Source: Candidatus Vicinibacter affinis (GTDB lineage: Bacteria; Bacteroidota; Bacteroidia; Chitinophagales; Saprospiraceae). From it: DNA of 64,000 nucleotides. The stretch lies in contig JADJNH010000005.1 of NCBI GenBank assembly GCA_016714365.1, positions 906,501-970,500 of the forward strand, in the 5' to 3' direction. Below are positions 10,419-21,159 of this stretch, piece by piece. How positions within the stretch are numbered: the stretch's first letter is position 1; each line of letters begins with the position of its first letter. The notes beneath the pieces are model-generated. The model was not told where the DNA came from and did no database searches. It saw only the letters and a program-made list of their open reading frames with translations. The position numbers and the translations under genes are program-made.

Positions 10419-11717
10419 ATGTGGAGCATTAGAAAAACATTGATTTTTATTATTAGTTTACAATATATAGGAGTTTTTTCAGCATATACACAAATATATA
10501 TACCTCTGGAAACTTCTGACTCTTTACAAAAAAAGGAAGCCATAGAAATATTTCAACATTCTGTTAGTAATTTTTTACGCTCATTAAAAAGTGAGGTTAA
10601 GAGAAATACCTGGAGCAAAATAAATCAAAATTCTGTTGCATTCTCAAGGGATTACCAAAATCAAATTGAAGCCAATCAGTTTATTTATGATAAAAGAATA
10701 ATCGGATTAGTACAGAATATATTGACCGAGATTTGTTTACCAAATAATTTGAATTTTCGTGAATTTCAAATTATGGTTTCGAAGAACCACAGTCTTAACG
10801 CCTTTTGCTTACCTTATGGTACTATTGTATTACATTTGGGTGTATTTCATTGGTTGCAAAATGAAGATCAAGTAGCGAGTGTGTTGTGTCATGAAGTCGC
10901 TCATTATTTATTGAAGCATTCGATAGTGTCTCAAATTAGAACAGTTGAGGACAATAAAATACAGAAACAAACACGAAAGGTATTAAATTCTGGATATGGT
11001 AAAACGGAAAAGGCTTTAACCCTATATCGATCTTTTTTGTACGAAAATAGTGAACTAAGCAGAAGGAATGAATTGCAAGCTGATTCTTTAGGATATATAT
11101 TGTATAAAAATACAAATTATAATTCTCATGATTATAAAATTGCTATGTCTAGAATGGAATTATATGATACTGTAAAAATAGATTCCTTGAAGATTTCTAC
11201 CCTCTCTCAATTATTTGGTATTGAAGGAGTTGAAATTAACCCATATTTATTCTCAAATGTGGAATATTCGAAAATTGATTTTTATGTAGAGGATAAGTTA
11301 ATCAATAAGGATTCACTATTGTCTCATCCGCAAGTAAAAATTAGAATTAATTATTTGGAGTCCTTATTTCCTGAATTAAAGCAAAACAGTTCTAATCTTG
11401 TTAGTGAATTATATAAGGAGATTTCATACAAAGCATTTATGGAACAAGCCCCAAATCTATTCAATAGTAAATACTACGGAGATTGCTTGTATTTATGTAT
11501 GCTTCATATTCAAAATGAATTTCAGTCAGAGTACCATAAAGTATGGATGAGTAAATGTTTAAAAGAAATATATCTGGCTAGAAAATCTTACACTTTAAGT
11601 AAGTATATTGATGGTTTAGATCCCAAAGTACAGAACATAGCCTATTATAGGTTCCTTAAAATTCTATGGGAACTTAATATTGATGAGTTAAAACTTTTAG
11701 TAGATTATTATTCTTGA
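10419..11717 (+). CDS. M48-family zinc metallopeptidase (exported)
   Basis: 432 residues. The zinc signature HEVAH lies at residues 158-162 inside VASVLCHEVAHYLLKHS. The third ligand region is NELQADSLGY (Glu at about 218), which is the M48 HExxH...ExxxD arrangement. A signal peptide (about residues 1-24) places it in the periplasm, as with BepA/LoiP-type proteases that monitor outer-membrane protein assembly. The C-terminal 200 residues are helical and could hold TPR-like repeats. It starts 13 bp after the preceding gene. In this context it could process or quality-control the surface giants nearby, but that is inference. Confidence 0.8.
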   Translation: MWSIRKTLIFIISLQYIGVFSAYTQIYIPLETSDSLQKKEAIEIFQHSVSNFLRSLKSEVKRNTWSKINQNSVAFSRDYQNQIEANQFIYDKRIIGLVQNILTEICLPNNLNFREFQIMVSKNHSLNAFCLPYGTIVLHLGVFHWLQNEDQVASVLCHEVAHYLLKHSIVSQIRTVEDNKIQKQTRKVLNSGYGKTEKALTLYRSFLYENSELSRRNELQADSLGYILYKNTNYNSHDYKIAMSRMELYDTVKIDSLKISTLSQLFGIEGVEINPYLFSNVEYSKIDFYVEDKLINKDSLLSHPQVKIRINYLESLFPELKQNSSNLVSELYKEISYKAFMEQAPNLFNSKYYGDCLYLCMLHIQNEFQSEYHKVWMSKCLKEIYLARKSYTLSKYIDGLDPKVQNIAYYRFLKILWELNIDELKLLVDYYS

Positions 11718-11863
11718 TTATTATATTTTATTGTACGAAGCTAAAATTGGAAAAGTAAATAATTGTAAATAATATTAAATGTCTAAAAGGAAATTAGTTA
11801 ATTGTTTCGGAGTATGAAAGGCAAGTTTTGTAATTTGATATCTGATATTTGAAAGTTGTATTT

Positions 11864-12577
11864 ATGAAGTATATATTAATTGTTGGAAATATTATCGCTT
11901 TGTGTGGAAATTCATTTTCTCAAAGGTCAGAATTCCTTCATGATTGGTCAGCAATAATGGAACTATTTACATGTACAAATAACAAGCAGATTGAAGCGGA
12001 ATACTATATGTATGATACCCATGAAAGCAATCAAGTCTATAGCACTAGTCACTCTATTGTTAAATCTATAAATGATAAGTTATACCAAAATATTGAAAAT
12101 ATAATAACCCTAGTGGATCCTGAATATATGGTATTGGTGGATCTCAATGAATCAACAATACTTCTTGATAGAAGCCCACGAAATTATTTTAATTTAATAG
12201 GCCAAATCAACTTCGATACAAGTTTATATTCTATCACTAAAATTGAAGTCCTACATTCTAGTTTTCCTATAAAAAAATATAGAATTTCTTTGAGTAACAT
12301 GGAGTATGATAAAATCGAATTTACTTTTAATAAACAAACATATCATTTAATTGATATGTCGCTTTTTTATTCTAGTGAAATTGCTTTGAATGAAGAAAAA
12401 CCAGATGAATTGTCTAAACCAAAATTAGTTATTAAATACAAACCCATAATTAAGGTTCAAGAACCGTTTTACACCATTTTGTCTAATCCTTATTTTAGCT
12501 TTGATGGTAAACGGATTCAAGCAAAAAATTCCTATAAGAAATATCATTGTATTGACAATAGAATACAACTAAAATAG
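11864..12577 (+). CDS. Secreted protein of unknown function
   Basis: About 237 residues from the ATG at 11864. A TTG five codons upstream at 11849 is possible, but the ATG gives the normal signal peptide (MKYILIVGNIIALCG, cleavage near NSFSQ). The body is strand-rich without recognised motifs. It resembles in general form the small periplasmic beta proteins common in this phylum. It lies about 146 bp after the peptidase gene and 54 bp before the RHS giant, so it may be the lead gene of that transcript. Confidence 0.5.
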   Translation: MKYILIVGNIIALCGNSFSQRSEFLHDWSAIMELFTCTNNKQIEAEYYMYDTHESNQVYSTSHSIVKSINDKLYQNIENIITLVDPEYMVLVDLNESTILLDRSPRNYFNLIGQINFDTSLYSITKIEVLHSSFPIKKYRISLSNMEYDKIEFTFNKQTYHLIDMSLFYSSEIALNEEKPDELSKPKLVIKYKPIIKVQEPFYTILSNPYFSFDGKRIQAKNSYKKYHCIDNRIQLK

Positions 12578-12631
12578 AAATGCCATTGAACAAAATTAGA
12601 ATTAACAAAATGATGTTATAGAAAATTAGCC

Positions 12632-15600
12632 ATGACAAAACTTCCATTAATTCTATCTTTTCTTTTATTTGCAATTCGGCTTAACGCAGCTATTGAAACA
12701 ACCGTGTCTTATTTGCAAGGCGTTGATTTTCTACATTATGCTATATATGGAAGTGCAGGTAGTGTAACCAACACGTCAATTTTGGAAATACCTAGTTTTA
12801 ATCCCTTAGGCAATTCGGATTGGGAAAATGGTTATAAAATCCGATGGGTGAAAAGTCGTGTCGAATTATATATTGATCCGGCTGTAATGCCTTTAACATA
12901 TGCTTATAAATTAACCATTCCTATTAAAATCAGTTTTCTGGATATCAATCATACCTTGAATGAAGAGAATCATAAACTAATCATTGAATACAATCCAGAT
13001 GAAGGAAGTGCTCATCGTCAATTGGATCTATATCTTCAAGAAGGGGCCTACAGATTCCAGGTTGAAGTGTTAACACAAAGTTCGGATTTGTTTATTGAAA
13101 AAATGACTGTAACTTCTAATCAAAACCCACCAAATCTTACACAAATACAAAAAAAGGAGATAGCCAATTCTGTAAAGCTTAAACTTGTTCAGGAGTACGA
13201 CAAAATCATCAATTTCGATTATAATGATTCCTTGAAGTGGAGTCAAATGAATTTCTCATTCAATAGTGCCAATAATCAACTTAATGTATGTTGGGATGTG
13301 ATACAAGGCACTGAATATTATGATTTAGAATGGTCATTTGTAGAGAAATATAATATACCTTATGTTTATTCCAATTTGGGAATCACAAGTAGCACTTTTT
13401 CCTTTTCAGCCAATGCATCACGCGTTAGTATAGCTGAAAATTGTTACAAAATGCCTATCGTTTATGAAAGTGGTGCATTGGTGTTTAGAGTCAGGGCACA
13501 TGGTTATGTTCTTCCAGATATTGACAATCCTGTAACAGGAAGATGGTCCTGTGGATCTATGTCGGGTACTTGTAATAGTTATGAGGGTATAAATCCTTCT
13601 TTGGCGAATTGGCTGCATGCTTATTGGGTGAATGATCCACACGAGAACGACAATAAAAACTGGCAAGTGATTACTTCTTTTGCCGAAGAAGGCAAACGAA
13701 AAGATGTAGTCAATTATATGGATGGAACTATGCGCACTCGTCAGACTGTCACTGTGAATAATTCAGATAACAATGTATTGGTTGCCGAAACTATGTATGA
13801 CCATCAAGGAAGACCAGCAGTCCAAGTCCTACCTGCTTCGGTATTACACGATCCCGCATTAAAGTTTAGAGCAAATTTCAATCGAAATATGGCAGGTCAG
13901 CCTTATTCAAAACTTGATTTTGACCTGGATGGCCCAGCATGCAATGGTCAAATTGCACCAATGAATTCTGCCAGTGGAGCGGCTTATTATTATTCTCCAC
14001 AATTTTATAATCAACTTACCCCTGCTGAAAAAGAAACACATCTTGCCTACATCCCAAAGAGTGATAGTTTTCCAATGATTCAAACGGAATACACTCCCGA
14101 TAATACCGGTCGCATTCAAAGACAAGGTGGAGCTGGTCCAACCTTTCAGTTAGAGTCCGGACACGAGACAAAGTACTTTTACGCAACCCCTGCTCAGGAA
14201 GAACTCGATTATTTATTTGGTACCAATGTCGGAATCGCCAGCCATTATAAAAAGAATATGGTCATTGATCCGAACACCCAAGTAAGCATCAGTTATCTTG
14301 ATGCAAAGGGCAACACCATTGCAACGGCATTGGCAGCTAAAGCTCCGGATAATCTGGAGCAGCTTCCAAGTTATAAACCATTTCCGATGACAATTGATCT
14401 TTTGGCCTACAATAGGGTGGACAGCAGCAATTATAGCCTAGATGCCACCTTTACGCTTGCGGTAGATAGTAAGGGAGATCATACGTTTTATTATGGTGTC
14501 ACTGCAGAACAATTTCGTGTGGATAATTGTATGCCGGCTAATGTCTGTTACGATTGTGTATATGACCTGGAATTGTTAGTTGTAAGCAACGAATGTCCGG
14601 ATACCTTCTACCACCTCATCAAGACCATAGGTTCCTTTATAGATACATCCATTGCACTAGACATTAACAATCAGGATTCATTGGTATTTGATATCAATAC
14701 AACTTGTAATGCTCCCTTGCATTTCAACACCAATCTACTACCGATAAACAATGAATTTGTAATTCGAGACTTACCTGTAGGTACATACTCCATCATCAAG
14801 AAGCTCAAAGTAAATCAATCTGCTGCGTTGGCTTACCTTGATCACTACATCAACGATCCCAATAATATTTGCACCAACATTTTGGAAGATATCTTGCAAG
14901 AACAGTTGGACAATGTCAATGAAGACGATTGCCATATAGATTGTGAAGATGTCGTCGGTAGCACGGATGAAAGCGATATTGAATTGGCAAAGGAAGTGTG
15001 CGACACTTTATTCACTAATCCTTGTGACATTGCGTATGAAGTTATGAAATCCCATTTGATGCCGGGAGGACAATATGCGCAATTTGAACCCAGTACTTAT
15101 AGTGCAAATGCATATCCACTATCTATTTTCAATCTAAACAACAAGCTAAAGGTTCCATCAATAAATTATCAAAATATATGGGGATCTGGTGAGACTGTAA
15201 TCATTGATGGCGATACCAGACTAATGAATTCGTTAACAGTTCAGGAATTTATCCAAAACTTTGATGAAGAATGGCTGAATACTTTGGTTCCCATACACCC
15301 TGAGTATTGTATGTATGAAAGATGCAGTGATAGTTTAGCAGCTTCAGAGACCTATACCAATTATTTACACCTAACTTCAAGTCTTCAGGAAGCGAACTCA
15401 CCAACCGGTGTTACACCTGTTTTTATTAATGCATTAAATGATCATGAGATCATGCTCAAAGATCCTTACTTTTTCCAACAAGGAGCTACAGCAGTTACTG
15501 ATAATCCAGGTCCGGGACAACACCATATTGCTCAAATGTTGAATTGTATGGATCATTTTCCGATTGGAAATGCAGGAGATCCGTCTATAACAGATCTGGC

Positions 15601-18600
15601 TCTGGCAAATTCGTTCTGCACCGGACCGGGGATATTTGATCCCTTATGTATTTCTTCTGTCACTTGGGCAAATTTACTTTCCAATGTTGTTGAAGCCAAC
15701 ACATTCTGGAGTACTTATAAGTCATTATATATTTCTTGTAAGGAGCGCGTAGAGTACCAGGCAAGAACAAGTTATGCTATGGATCCCAAAAACTGTTACA
15801 ATGAATGCATTGGTCAGGAAAACTTTAATCCCTTCATCAATAAATTTTGGGTTGATGAATATGAATTTCTTGAAGAAAAAGAACCATGTTCATCAAGCAG
15901 ATATTATTTATTTAAAGATAAGGTTAAAGCCTTTCCATCACCATATGATATTCTACCGAACATGAATGTTGATTTTTGGGCATATCCTCCGACTGCAATG
16001 ATGAATAATGTACTTCCAACATTACCAAAAAATACATGTGATAGTTGTAATTGCGAAGATGAATTCTCAAGACTTATTGAGTATGCTTTGGTATCTTTTT
16101 TAAAGCCTAAACTATTGGACATAGACGCTGACTATCAAAAAGTTTCAAATTACTTCAAATATTTGGACATTATAAAAGGTATAGACTTATCAACATATAT
16201 AAATCCTCAAGATATCCCAGGATTCAGTCTATTACCTGGTGTTAGTTTAATTAATAACTTTATTGATTTAAACAATTATTTCAATAATTTTGAAACTCTT
16301 AAAAATCAGGTTCTAAATCAATCAATTCCATATGAAGATTTAGAAATTATGTTTCCAAAGATTAAATTATTGCACTATCCCTTTTCTGATTTACAATTCA
16401 GTATGAATACTGACGCAGTTTTAACTATAAATTTTGAAAATTCATCATTACCATCCGAAAATACTTCTGAAGCTAATTGGTGTCATATTTTAACTAGGCT
16501 ATCACTTTATGATATTATAAACATTAATAAAATTAATACTACTGGTTGCCCATACAATGATAACATATTTAATCGCATTAATATTACATTTAACATCCAG
16601 GATATTTTTGGAAATGAATATACGCGTAATGGAAATTCAATTAGATGTGGCTTTAATTGCAAAAATAGTATTGCCGTACAATGTGAAAAATTATGTCCTC
16701 TTGATAATTTAATAAATATAATAAATATTCTACATAATAATATAATTTCTACAAATCCAAGTACAGACCCTTCATCTCAGCACACAATTCTTGTTAATGT
16801 TAATCTATTAGGAAAGTGTATTATTGATAGTTTAAATATTGTGAAAGATGCTTTAACTGAAATACCTATTACTGTTTATATTGATCCAATTATTGTTAAA
16901 ATTAAACTTAATACTCATTGTGAATTAATATTGTATTTAGGAAATAATAATTCACATTTTTCAAATAATAAAATTATTAGATTTTTTAATATAATTCCTG
17001 ATTATGGCCAGATGAACTCAAACGGTTATACAGACAAATTTCTATTTAATGTGGAATTCCAAGATGGAGGCATAGTAACCTGTGCGGGTTCAACCAATGG
17101 ATGCTTCTCAATCGGCCGCTGTTGTAAAGAAGAACTTCCTCAAACGCAAAGAACTTCGCAACCGAAATCCAAAAAGTCTAAAAAATTGGAGGCTAAAAAA
17201 ATCGTGATCGATAAATCCCGTAAAAAGAAATTCCCCCCACCCATACAGACTGATCCTTGGCCCGGTCCTGCTGATCCTCAACTACCACAAAAACCTTATG
17301 ATCCATTGTGTAGTGATTGCATACCCATCGATTTAGTTGGAGGTGTTTTTGATACGGTCGATTTTGGGGATTGTCATGGTATATGGTGTGATACTTCCAA
17401 ATGGATCACGATGACTCTGGATAGTATGCCCGATCCATGTATTGAAAATTTATACGATGTAGCCGAAGCTAATGCTTATATCTTGTATGAAGAAATTATT
17501 GATTCTATTGAATCTGCTTTCCTGCATGCATATAATATGAAATGCCTCCAAGCGGTTGAAACATTTAATGATAAAGCAGGATTTGCACAACACCACTTCA
17601 CTTTATACTATTACGATCAAAGCAATAACCTGGTTCAAACTGTGCCACCTAATGGCGTTATCGGCCTGAATCAAAACGAAATGGCAAGTATGGCTACTTA
17701 CAGAACCAAGTATCGTACACTTGTAACACCAAATCCTGTTCCAACAGTTACGAGCATAGAACACAATTGGACTTCCAATTACACCTACAATTCCCTCAAT
17801 CAACTCACCACACAAAAAATACCTGATCAAGGATATATGGGAACCTCTCCCACAGTTTTCGTTAAAGAACCAACGCTATTCTGGTACGATTACCTCGGAA
17901 GACTTGTATGTTCTCAGAATCCTGAACAAAAGAAGAAACTTGAATTCAGTTATACCCTATACGATTGGCTCGGAAGAATCAAAGAAGTAGGTGGATTAAA
18001 ATTTACTGCAGCAAGTTCACAACCACCTCCATCTCCGGTGGATACTACACCATGGAAATTATTTGTAAACAATGGTAATAAATTCGAGATCACTACCACT
18101 ACATACGATCATGACTTTTATACCGGCACGCTGCCACCTGGATTTCCATTAAGCTCAGTGGACAATCTCCGAGGTCGTGTGGGCGCAGCTGCCATTTATG
18201 ATATAGAGACTAATTATAATAATCTAAAGCCGGATTATATCACACACTATAGTTACGACATCCACGGCAATGTAAAATCCCTCGTTCAAGATGGAAAAAA
18301 TACACCTGCCAAACTGATGGAATATGAATACGATCTGATCAGTGGTAAAGTAAACAAAGTATATTATCAGAGCAATAAATCTGACCAGTTTATACACGAC
18401 TACCGCTATGATGCAGACAATAGATTGACTTTGGTGCGCACCAGTCACAACGGCATACTTTGGGACGAAGATGCACATTACGTCTATTATCCGCATGGAC
18501 CCTTGGCAAGGACAGAAATAGGGGAGAACGAAATACAAGGATTAGATTATGCATACACCTTACAAGGTTGGATCAAGGGCATGAACTCCGGCAACCTGCA

Positions 18601-20674
18601 AGTGAATACAGATATGGGAAAAGACGGCATGACATCTCAACAGCATCAGACATTTGCAAAAGATGAGGTAGGCTACGTCCTGAATTACTATCAGGGCGAT
18701 TATAACTCCATCGCACAACATGCACCAGCCAAAAAATTTGAAACAGAAATCAGCAGCTCAAGTTATAATACGGCAAGTAAAAATCTGTACAATGGCAATA
18801 TCCGCGCGATGATCACTGCTATAGACCGATTTATGGGAGCTTATGGAAAGGATGGCCCAGCAGGTTACAGCTATCAATATGATCAACTCAACCGCATCAA
18901 GGGTATGGATTATTATAGCGGACTAAATAATAACTCATGGATATCAGCAATTAAAAAAGATGACTACCAGACCCGGTATTCATATGATGCTAATGGGAAC
19001 ATATTGAATCTGGATAGAAACGGTACGACTGCTGGCGGTAACCAACTCAAAATGGATCGGTTCACCTACAATTTTAAGCAACAAAACAACCGATTGACTC
19101 ATGTAGATGATGTAGTGAATGTAAGTAATTATTCCACAGACATCGACGATCAGCAAGCGAACAATTATAAGTACGACCGTTTAGGCAATCTTATACGTGA
19201 TGAAGCAGAAGGACTCAGCATTGAATGGAATCTAAGTGGCAAGGTAAGTCGTATCAAAAAGGACAACGGGGATATTATTGTATTCAAATATGATGCGCTC
19301 GGCAACCGTATCTCTAAGAGATTTAAGGACACGACAACCTTGTATATAAGAGATGCTAGCGGCAATGTTATGTCTCATTATATGAATACAGCTCCATCTA
19401 ATTCTCTCCTTCAGATCTGGAGTCTACAATCAATCACCCTTTATGGCAGCTCAAGATTAGGAGTATGGTATCCCAGAACTAAAAAACTTAACCCAGCTGA
19501 TTCAGATATCGAACTTCCAGGTGGATCCTCAGATCCTTCTACTCCAACTGGCGGTGGTTCGGCTCGTGAAATTAAAATACCAAAACCTCTAAAGTTTCAA
19601 CGCTATCGTGGACTAATGCAATACGAACTTACCAACCATCTGGGAAATGTGCTAGCTACAATATCAGATCGCAAGCGATTAGGAAGAGTTCCAGTTGGTT
19701 CCTCTGGTATTGGAATATTTGCGCATTTGATTACTGCACAGGATTATTATCCGTTTGGGAGTCCGATGGCAGGACGTACTTACAAGAGTTCTACAAATTA
19801 TCGTTTTGGGTTTAATGGTATTGAAAAGGAAGATGAAATTAATGGAGCAGGAAATAGTTATGCGTTTGAATACAGAATGTATGACCCTCGTTTAGGATGT
19901 TTTTTGAGTGTAGATCCTTTTTATAAATTAATACATTCTTATTCACCTTATATTTTTGCGTCTAATTCGGTTATTCAATTTATTGATCTTGAAGGCTTAC
20001 AGCCTATTAAGCCTGTTTGTAATTGGCGTCATAATTCTGCTTTAAGTAATGAATTCCATAATAATGGTAGAAGAGATCTCGACATTTTTAAATCTGAAGG
20101 ATTTACAGTGCTTAGACAAGATGTAAGCAAACAAGATGAATTAAATATATTTAAATATTATTATTTAAAAGACAACAATTGGGTTGCATTTACACCCAAA
20201 CAAACAAAACTTGCAGAAGATATTGATTATTTGACGGTTGAAACCCAGGAATGGGCAGGGATAGTGGTAGCCTTATCTGCTGGAGTAACATTGACAGCCT
20301 TAAGTTTTGGAGCAGCTGCTACTGCTGCTTCAACCACAGAAGTAATATATGCTGTTAGTGGAATTGTTAGCGGATTAAGTAAAACAATTTTTTCAGGGAG
20401 TAAGTTAGTTTTAAAAATTCAAGGAGATATAGAAAAGATGAATAAAATACCATCAGATCTATATGAAGCTGTTACCATTACATATGTAAAAAATGGTGGT
20501 GATAAGAAATTAGCTGAACAAATTACAATTACAAAAGCTGTTTGGGATTTAGTAAAGTCTGGACAAGGGTTATCTAAAGATCAATCTGAATTATTAGATG
20601 TCTTTGAATCAACTACAACAATCCTAGACCTAAATTTCAAGTATAAAACGGAGGAAAAACCAAAAGGTGAATAG
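12632..20674 (+). CDS. DUF6443/RHS-repeat giant with a variable hydrophobic C-terminus
   Basis: 2,680 residues. A signal peptide (1-20) is followed by a strand-rich region. A DUF6443-type segment spans about 340-510 (NWQVITSFAEEGKRKD, YDHQGRPAVQVLP). A long Cys-rich part follows, then a Lys/Pro linker (about 1510-1560), RHS/YD repeats (about 1690-2230) and an RHS-associated core (about 2330-2455: NHLGNVLATISD, YYPFGSPM, YEYRMYDPRLG-like, SVDP). After the core comes a unique tail of about 220 residues with two long hydrophobic, glycine/alanine-rich helices (about 2535-2600). RHS cores normally enclose a C-terminal effector, and this tail looks more like a membrane-inserting domain than an enzyme. 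No immunity gene follows within 290 bp. Residues about 1150-1476 are markedly AT-rich and differ from the flanks. Confidence 0.8.
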   Translation: MTKLPLILSFLLFAIRLNAAIETTVSYLQGVDFLHYAIYGSAGSVTNTSILEIPSFNPLGNSDWENGYKIRWVKSRVELYIDPAVMPLTYAYKLTIPIKISFLDINHTLNEENHKLIIEYNPDEGSAHRQLDLYLQEGAYRFQVEVLTQSSDLFIEKMTVTSNQNPPNLTQIQKKEIANSVKLKLVQEYDKIINFDYNDSLKWSQMNFSFNSANNQLNVCWDVIQGTEYYDLEWSFVEKYNIPYVYSNLGITSSTFSFSANASRVSIAENCYKMPIVYESGALVFRVRAHGYVLPDIDNPVTGRWSCGSMSGTCNSYEGINPSLANWLHAYWVNDPHENDNKNWQVITSFAEEGKRKDVVNYMDGTMRTRQTVTVNNSDNNVLVAETMYDHQGRPAVQVLPASVLHDPALKFRANFNRNMAGQPYSKLDFDLDGPACNGQIAPMNSASGAAYYYSPQFYNQLTPAEKETHLAYIPKSDSFPMIQTEYTPDNTGRIQRQGGAGPTFQLESGHETKYFYATPAQEELDYLFGTNVGIASHYKKNMVIDPNTQVSISYLDAKGNTIATALAAKAPDNLEQLPSYKPFPMTIDLLAYNRVDSSNYSLDATFTLAVDSKGDHTFYYGVTAEQFRVDNCMPANVCYDCVYDLELLVVSNECPDTFYHLIKTIGSFIDTSIALDINNQDSLVFDINTTCNAPLHFNTNLLPINNEFVIRDLPVGTYSIIKKLKVNQSAALAYLDHYINDPNNICTNILEDILQEQLDNVNEDDCHIDCEDVVGSTDESDIELAKEVCDTLFTNPCDIAYEVMKSHLMPGGQYAQFEPSTYSANAYPLSIFNLNNKLKVPSINYQNIWGSGETVIIDGDTRLMNSLTVQEFIQNFDEEWLNTLVPIHPEYCMYERCSDSLAASETYTNYLHLTSSLQEANSPTGVTPVFINALNDHEIMLKDPYFFQQGATAVTDNPGPGQHHIAQMLNCMDHFPIGNAGDPSITDLALANSFCTGPGIFDPLCISSVTWANLLSNVVEANTFWSTYKSLYISCKERVEYQARTSYAMDPKNCYNECIGQENFNPFINKFWVDEYEFLEEKEPCSSSRYYLFKDKVKAFPSPYDILPNMNVDFWAYPPTAMMNNVLPTLPKNTCDSCNCEDEFSRLIEYALVSFLKPKLLDIDADYQKVSNYFKYLDIIKGIDLSTYINPQDIPGFSLLPGVSLINNFIDLNNYFNNFETLKNQVLNQSIPYEDLEIMFPKIKLLHYPFSDLQFSMNTDAVLTINFENSSLPSENTSEANWCHILTRLSLYDIININKINTTGCPYNDNIFNRINITFNIQDIFGNEYTRNGNSIRCGFNCKNSIAVQCEKLCPLDNLINIINILHNNIISTNPSTDPSSQHTILVNVNLLGKCIIDSLNIVKDALTEIPITVYIDPIIVKIKLNTHCELILYLGNNNSHFSNNKIIRFFNIIPDYGQMNSNGYTDKFLFNVEFQDGGIVTCAGSTNGCFSIGRCCKEELPQTQRTSQPKSKKSKKLEAKKIVIDKSRKKKFPPPIQTDPWPGPADPQLPQKPYDPLCSDCIPIDLVGGVFDTVDFGDCHGIWCDTSKWITMTLDSMPDPCIENLYDVAEANAYILYEEIIDSIESAFLHAYNMKCLQAVETFNDKAGFAQHHFTLYYYDQSNNLVQTVPPNGVIGLNQNEMASMATYRTKYRTLVTPNPVPTVTSIEHNWTSNYTYNSLNQLTTQKIPDQGYMGTSPTVFVKEPTLFWYDYLGRLVCSQNPEQKKKLEFSYTLYDWLGRIKEVGGLKFTAASSQPPPSPVDTTPWKLFVNNGNKFEITTTTYDHDFYTGTLPPGFPLSSVDNLRGRVGAAAIYDIETNYNNLKPDYITHYSYDIHGNVKSLVQDGKNTPAKLMEYEYDLISGKVNKVYYQSNKSDQFIHDYRYDADNRLTLVRTSHNGILWDEDAHYVYYPHGPLARTEIGENEIQGLDYAYTLQGWIKGMNSGNLQVNTDMGKDGMTSQQHQTFAKDEVGYVLNYYQGDYNSIAQHAPAKKFETEISSSSYNTASKNLYNGNIRAMITAIDRFMGAYGKDGPAGYSYQYDQLNRIKGMDYYSGLNNNSWISAIKKDDYQTRYSYDANGNILNLDRNGTTAGGNQLKMDRFTYNFKQQNNRLTHVDDVVNVSNYSTDIDDQQANNYKYDRLGNLIRDEAEGLSIEWNLSGKVSRIKKDNGDIIVFKYDALGNRISKRFKDTTTLYIRDASGNVMSHYMNTAPSNSLLQIWSLQSITLYGSSRLGVWYPRTKKLNPADSDIELPGGSSDPSTPTGGGSAREIKIPKPLKFQRYRGLMQYELTNHLGNVLATISDRKRLGRVPVGSSGIGIFAHLITAQDYYPFGSPMAGRTYKSSTNYRFGFNGIEKEDEINGAGNSYAFEYRMYDPRLGCFLSVDPFYKLIHSYSPYIFASNSVIQFIDLEGLQPIKPVCNWRHNSALSNEFHNNGRRDLDIFKSEGFTVLRQDVSKQDELNIFKYYYLKDNNWVAFTPKQTKLAEDIDYLTVETQEWAGIVVALSAGVTLTALSFGAAATAASTTEVIYAVSGIVSGLSKTIFSGSKLVLKIQGDIEKMNKIPSDLYEAVTITYVKNGGDKKLAEQITITKAVWDLVKSGQGLSKDQSELLDVFESTTTILDLNFKYKTEEKPKGE

Positions 20675-20916
20675 GTTATACGAAAATAATGCAATAAAAA
20701 AGAAGTTGAACATACAGACCCCCGATGGTCGCAGATTGTATTTACGATCCGATATATATAAAATTTGTAATTTGATAAATAGTAATAAAAATATTAAATG
20801 AAGCTAGAATATAATACAAATCAATTAAAGTATCTAAGTTGCCTGGGTAATTATCAACTGATATTTGGGTTTTAGTTGTCATTTTTCTATTGCTTAAAAT
20901 TGGGCAGCCAATTGCT

Positions 20917-20940
20917 GGCTGCAAGTGTTTGACTATTGCC
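20917..20940. repeat. Degenerate REP-like element
   Basis: Begins GGCTGCAAGT and ends ACTATTGCC. It aligns over its length, with a few mismatches, to the REP hairpin beside the RAYT pseudogene at 32125-32147 (GGCGCAAGT, five-base loop, ACTTGTGCC). The stem is partly decayed. Confidence 0.4.
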
Positions 20941-21004
20941 AATTATATTAAGTAACTACTGTTGGTGGAAATTTCCCTTGCTGGCAAGTTTCCTGACGCT
21001 GCAA

Positions 21005-21027
21005 GCGGAAAGTTTGCAACTTGTGTC
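21005..21027. repeat. Degenerate REP-like element
   Basis: Reads GCGGAAAGT, TTGCA, ACTTGTGTC. It matches the REP at 32125-32147 most closely in the AAGT...ACTTGTG core. It sits about 11 kb from the transposase pseudogene, as expected for elements mobilised in trans by a RAYT. Confidence 0.45.
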
Positions 21028-21159
21028 AATTTAGAACCATTTATATATTTGAAGTGTTTTTTTGTCATTAGTTGGATCATTGTATTGATTTTTCATTCAA
21101 TAAAATTTATCTTGAATTGGTGGAAACTAATTTTTCAAAAATTAAAATATCTTCTGAGA

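Larger units (their letters stand above)
20675..21159. other. Intergenic region with REP-like scars and a hairpin
   Basis: 485 bases without a convincing gene. GCAGCCA at 20904-20910 pairs with TGGCTGC at 20916-20922 around a five-base loop. Two degenerate REP-like elements follow (20917-20940 and 21005-21027). A TTG-started upstream extension of the next gene runs through the second element; its translation is low complexity and hydrophobic, so I treat it as non-coding. Confidence 0.5.

Noticed and set aside
18224..18538. 104-codon minus-strand frame in the RHS repeats
   Set aside because: Antisense shadow of a conserved RHS region.
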